This document shows, piece by piece, positions 61,100 through 64,000 of a stretch of DNA of 64,000 nt. The DNA comes from Oleispirillum sp963668495 (GTDB taxonomy: Bacteria > Pseudomonadota > Alphaproteobacteria > Rhodospirillales > Rhodospirillaceae). The stretch spans positions 1,054,001 through 1,118,000 of the forward strand of contig OY764545.1 in the NCBI GenBank assembly GCA_963668495.1, read 5' to 3'. The notes beneath the pieces are model-generated. The model ran no database searches. It was not told where the DNA came from and saw only the letters and a list, made by a program, of their open reading frames with translations. The translations under genes were made by a program, and so were the position numbers. The stretch's first letter is position 1, and each line of letters begins with the position of its first letter.

Positions 61100-62545
61100 A
61101 TGTCCCAATCCGCGACCGAAATTCATACGCCGGACTCTTTGTTCTTTGCCAACTCCGATCTGGATGTGGCGAAGGCGACAGCGATCGTAGCCGATGCCTT
61201 GCAGGGCTGTGACGACGGTGAATTGTTTTTGGAAGCGCGTAAGACGGAATCTATTGCGCTGGATGGGGGCGTTGTCAAAACCGCCAGTTATGACAGCGGT
61301 CATGGTTTCGGGTTGCGGTCAGTCGCGGGGGAGGCCACGGGCTATGCCTATGCCGAAGGGTTTGACCAAGCATCACTGCAGCGGGCCGCGCAAACCGTAG
61401 CAGCGGCGCGTCAGGGGCATATGGGCAAACTGGAACTGGCTCCGGCCCGTACCAATGCTCGCCTGTATACGGATATCAATCCGCTGGAAGGTCAGGCCTT
61501 TGCGGAAAAGGTTGAGCTTTTAAAAGCTATTGATGCCTATGCGCGGGCCAAAGATCCGGCGGTGGAACAGGTGATGGCGTCGCTGGCAGCCAATTGGCAG
61601 GCGGTGGCGATTTTGCGGGCGGATGGTTCGCTGGCATTTGATGTGCGTCCGTTGGTTCGTTTCAATGTTTCGGTAGTTATGGAACGCAATGGTCGTCGGG
61701 AAACCGGGAGCTTCGGCTGCGGTGGTCGCGAGGCTTATGATCGTTTCATCACCGAAGATGCTTGGCAACGTGGCGTGGATGAAGCCATCCGTCAGGCGAA
61801 TGTCAGCCTTGAAGCCATTGCCGCCCCAGCCGGAGAAATGACCGTTATTCTCGGCCCGGGTTGGCCCGGAATTTTGCTGCATGAAGCCATTGGGCACGGG
61901 CTTGAAGGTGATTTTAACCGTAAGGGAACCTCTGCCTTTTCCGGGCGGGTCGGTGAACGGGTTGCCGCCCCCGGTGTGACCGTGGTGGATGACGGGACCA
62001 TGGCGGATCGTCGCGGTTCGCTGACCATTGATGACGAAGGCACCCCGGCAGAGCGTACGGTTCTGATCGAAGACGGTATCCTGAAAGGCTATATGCAAGA
62101 TCGCATGAATGCTCGCCTGATGGGTGTTGCCACGACCGGGAATGGTCGCCGGGAAAGCCACGCCCACTGTCCGCTGCCGCGTATGACCAATACGGTGATG
62201 ATGCCCGGAAACCAATCGCCGGAAGAGATTCTGGCAGGTGTGAAAGACGGTTTGTACGCGGTGAACTTTGGCGGTGGTCAGGTGGACATCACGTCCGGCA
62301 AATTCGTTTTCTCTGCGTCTGAGGCGTACCTTGTGAAAAACGGCAAGATTGATGCTCCGGTCAAGGGCGCAACCCTGATCGGACATGGCCCAGATGTGCT
62401 GACGCGGGTGTCGGCAATCGGCAACGACCTGAAGCTGGATTTGGGCGTGGGGACTTGCGGGAAAGCCGGGCAAGGCGTCCCGGTTGGCGTTGGGCAACCG
62501 ACCTTGCGCATCGACGGCCTTACCGTTGGTGGTACGGCGGTTTAA
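61100..62545 (+). CDS. tldD: Metalloprotease TldD
   Basis: TldD forms a cytoplasmic zinc protease with PmbA/TldE; it degrades unfolded peptides and processes microcin. The 481-residue product has the family length and the active-site motif HEAIGHGLEGD (HExxxH, His261, Glu262, His266), with the zinc-ligand Cys near LDLGVGTCGKAGQGVPVGVGQPTLRI at the C-terminus. GTAGGAG lies seven bases before the ATG. PmbA is not in the window. It is convergent with truA. Confidence 0.95.
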   Translation: MSQSATEIHTPDSLFFANSDLDVAKATAIVADALQGCDDGELFLEARKTESIALDGGVVKTASYDSGHGFGLRSVAGEATGYAYAEGFDQASLQRAAQTVAAARQGHMGKLELAPARTNARLYTDINPLEGQAFAEKVELLKAIDAYARAKDPAVEQVMASLAANWQAVAILRADGSLAFDVRPLVRFNVSVVMERNGRRETGSFGCGGREAYDRFITEDAWQRGVDEAIRQANVSLEAIAAPAGEMTVILGPGWPGILLHEAIGHGLEGDFNRKGTSAFSGRVGERVAAPGVTVVDDGTMADRRGSLTIDDEGTPAERTVLIEDGILKGYMQDRMNARLMGVATTGNGRRESHAHCPLPRMTNTVMMPGNQSPEEILAGVKDGLYAVNFGGGQVDITSGKFVFSASEAYLVKNGKIDAPVKGATLIGHGPDVLTRVSAIGNDLKLDLGVGTCGKAGQGVPVGVGQPTLRIDGLTVGGTAV

Positions 62546-62563
62546 CGAAAAGGTCCCCTGACC

Positions 62564-63310
62564 CTAGGTTTCAGGATAATAGGCCGCGAGGAAATATAGT
62601 CCGGTGCTGGGGGCCGTTGGCCCTGCCGCGCTGCGGTTTTGGGCGTCCAATGCCTGTTGCACGTCGGCTTTGCTCCATTTCCCCAGCCCCACTTGATGCA
62701 GGGTGCCGACCATATTGCGGACTTGGTGGTGCAGGAATGACCGTGCCGCCGTGCGAATTTCAATGATTTCACCGTTGCGGGTTACATCCAGCCGATCAAG
62801 GGTCTTGATTGGGGATTTTGCCTGACAGGCAGTGGCACGGAACGATGTGAAATCGTGATGTCCGACCAGAACCTGTGCCGCATCGTGCATGGCTTGTGCA
62901 TCCAGCGGGCGCGGCACCCACCATGCTCGTCCTCGCTCCAGAGCCAAGGGCGACGGGCGGTTGACGATGCGGAAAAGATAGGCCCGACCAATGCAGGAAA
63001 ACCGGGCATGAAAATCGTCGTCAACAATTTGTGCATCCAGAACCGCAATCGGGTGCGGTTTCAGATGGAAATTGATGGCGTTGCGAATACGTTCCGGCTC
63101 GTCGTCGCGAGGCAGGTCAAAATGCGCCACTTGCCCCAAGGCATGAACTCCGGCATCGGTCCGTCCAGATGCAGAGACAGTGCAAAACTGGCTGCAATAT
63201 TTCTGGATCGCTTCTTCCAGATGTTGCTGCACACTGGGGCCGTTGTCCTGACGCTGCCAGCCGACAAGGTCAGAACCATCATATTCAATGGTGATTTTTA
63301 TCCGTGGCAT
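62564..63310 (-). CDS. truA: tRNA pseudouridine synthase A
   Basis: TruA makes pseudouridine at positions 38-40 in tRNA anticodon arms. The 248-residue product shows YDGSDLVGWQRQ, the catalytic Asp52 in SGRTDAGVHALGQVAHFD, INFHLKPHPIAVL, and RSFLHHQVRNMVGTLHQVGLGK. It is coupled to fmt upstream: the fmt stop and truA start overlap by one base (TGATG), the usual fmt-truA order of alphaproteobacteria. Confidence 0.96.
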   Translation of the reverse strand: MPRIKITIEYDGSDLVGWQRQDNGPSVQQHLEEAIQKYCSQFCTVSASGRTDAGVHALGQVAHFDLPRDDEPERIRNAINFHLKPHPIAVLDAQIVDDDFHARFSCIGRAYLFRIVNRPSPLALERGRAWWVPRPLDAQAMHDAAQVLVGHHDFTSFRATACQAKSPIKTLDRLDVTRNGEIIEIRTAARSFLHHQVRNMVGTLHQVGLGKWSKADVQQALDAQNRSAAGPTAPSTGLYFLAAYYPET

Positions 63311-64000
63311 CAGTCGAACTTTGTCCCGGTGGGTGTGGCGTGACCATTCAGGAACCCTGCCGCATCCGTGGCTTTACTCCCTGCAATCTGCAGAAACGTT
63401 AGCTGAACCGCACCGGAGCCACAGGCAACGGTCAGGCGATCATCAATGGTGGTTCCGGGGTTGCCACTGCCGTCACAGGCCACAGCATTCAGGACTTTTA
63501 ATCGCTTGCCCGCGTATTCACACCATGCACCGGGGAATGGGGACAGGCCACGAATGTGGGCGGAAACCTCGGTGGCTGGTTTCGACCAGTCAATGCGGGC
63601 TTCGGCTTTATCGATTTTCTGGGCATAGGTTACGCCGTCATTGGGCTGCGGCTCCGGGGTTGCAGTGCCGTTTGCAAGCATGGCAAGGGCATCAATGACC
63701 AAGCGTGCGCCAAGCTCCATCAACGCATCATGCAGGTCCGCAGTGGTGGTTGTGGCGGTTATGGGAACCGGAGCCTTCAACAGCATGTCGCCCGTATCCA
63801 GCCCTTCATCCATTTGCATGATGGTGATGCCGGTTTCCGCATCCTGCGCCATAATGGCGCGTTGGATCGGGGCCGCACCACGCCACCGAGGCAACAATGA
63901 TCCATGAATGTTGATACAGCCCAAACGCGGGGCATCCAGAACCGCCTTAGGCAACAAAAGACCGTAGGCCGCAACCACGGCAATATCCGCATTGAGTGCG
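63310..64000 (-). CDS. fmt: Methionyl-tRNA formyltransferase (5' end outside window)
   Basis: Fmt formylates Met-tRNA for translation initiation, using 10-formyl-tetrahydrofolate. The frame stays open to the window edge, so the N-terminal part is missing; about 230 residues remain. Visible motifs are IAVVAAYGLLLPKAVLDAP, the active site INIHGSLLPRWRGAAPIQRAI, and TGITIMQMDEGLDTGDML with the catalytic Asp. The C-terminal OB-like domain ends in PTGTKFD. It overlaps truA by one base. def, usual upstream, would lie outside the window. Confidence 0.95.
   Translation of the reverse strand, partial: ALNADIAVVAAYGLLLPKAVLDAPRLGCINIHGSLLPRWRGAAPIQRAIMAQDAETGITIMQMDEGLDTGDMLLKAPVPITATTTTADLHDALMELGARLVIDALAMLANGTATPEPQPNDGVTYAQKIDKAEARIDWSKPATEVSAHIRGLSPFPGAWCEYAGKRLKVLNAVACDGSGNPGTTIDDRLTVACGSGAVQLTFLQIAGSKATDAAGFLNGHATPTGTKFD

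Overview
The window looks like chromosomal DNA of a free-living, probably aquatic alphaproteobacterium, most like the Rhodospirillales (Thalassospira/Terasakiella/Magnetospirillum type). This is inferred from gene content, not from an rRNA gene: the mdh-sucCD-sucAB-lpd order, BioMNY, an IalB-family protein, cobalamin genes with Cob/Cbi mixtures, chemoreceptors and a diguanylate cyclase. Base composition is moderately GC-rich and even throughout. There are no insertion sequences, integrases, phage genes or CRISPR arrays. One tRNA gene is present. Both window ends cut genes: an ATP-grasp protein on the left and fmt on the right.

Layout. 1-7.6 kb: ATP-grasp gene, then a corrin-ring cluster (cobM divergent from cbiX-cobH-cobL-cobI-cobJ). 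The chelatase carries a 100-residue His/Cys tail and the last gene is a CbiG-CbiH fusion. 7.6-9.1 kb: argG with a terminator-like hairpin in its leader. 9.1-14.1 kb: a five-gene operon, FIST sensor, GAF-PAS-GGDEF diguanylate cyclase, DUF2249, NnrS/oxidase-like membrane protein and hemerythrin, behind a perfect CRP-type palindrome. 14.1-15.8 kb: small lipoprotein and zapE. 15.8-25.2 kb: TCA-cycle block mdh-sucC-sucD and sucA-sucB-lpd. 25.2-34.3 kb: small unknowns, a Sel1-repeat protein, copZ-copA copper export, LysE exporter, tautomerase plus MFS, NfeD plus SPFH membrane pair, arsC-like gene and an SGNH hydrolase. 34.3-36.4 kb: a Cache chemoreceptor. 36.8-42.9 kb: surface sugar cluster (glycosyltransferase, CDP-glucose synthesis and dehydration, C-methylation, epimerisation, reduction, acyl transfer). 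42.9-45.4 kb: an ammonium transporter fused to a chemoreceptor signalling domain. 45.8-48.3 kb: four-lipoprotein CsgG/DUF4810/DUF799 operon. 48.4-54 kb: amidase, IalB-like protein, outer-membrane barrel, a second Sel1-repeat protein, an unrecognised Gln-rich protein and tRNA-Leu(UAA). 54-56 kb: bioM-bioN-bioY biotin uptake. 56-64 kb: orphan amino-acid binding protein, a giant Nfn/GltD-like iron-sulfur flavoprotein fusion, tldD, truA and fmt.

The most unusual items are the Amt-chemoreceptor fusion, the FIST/cyclic-di-GMP/DUF2249/NnrS-like/hemerythrin operon with its CRP-type operator, the 1161-residue Nfn-like fusion with an unassigned N-terminal domain, and the repetitive His/Cys tail on CbiX. 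Gene functions are family-level calls made by eye from translated sequence; no database search was possible.
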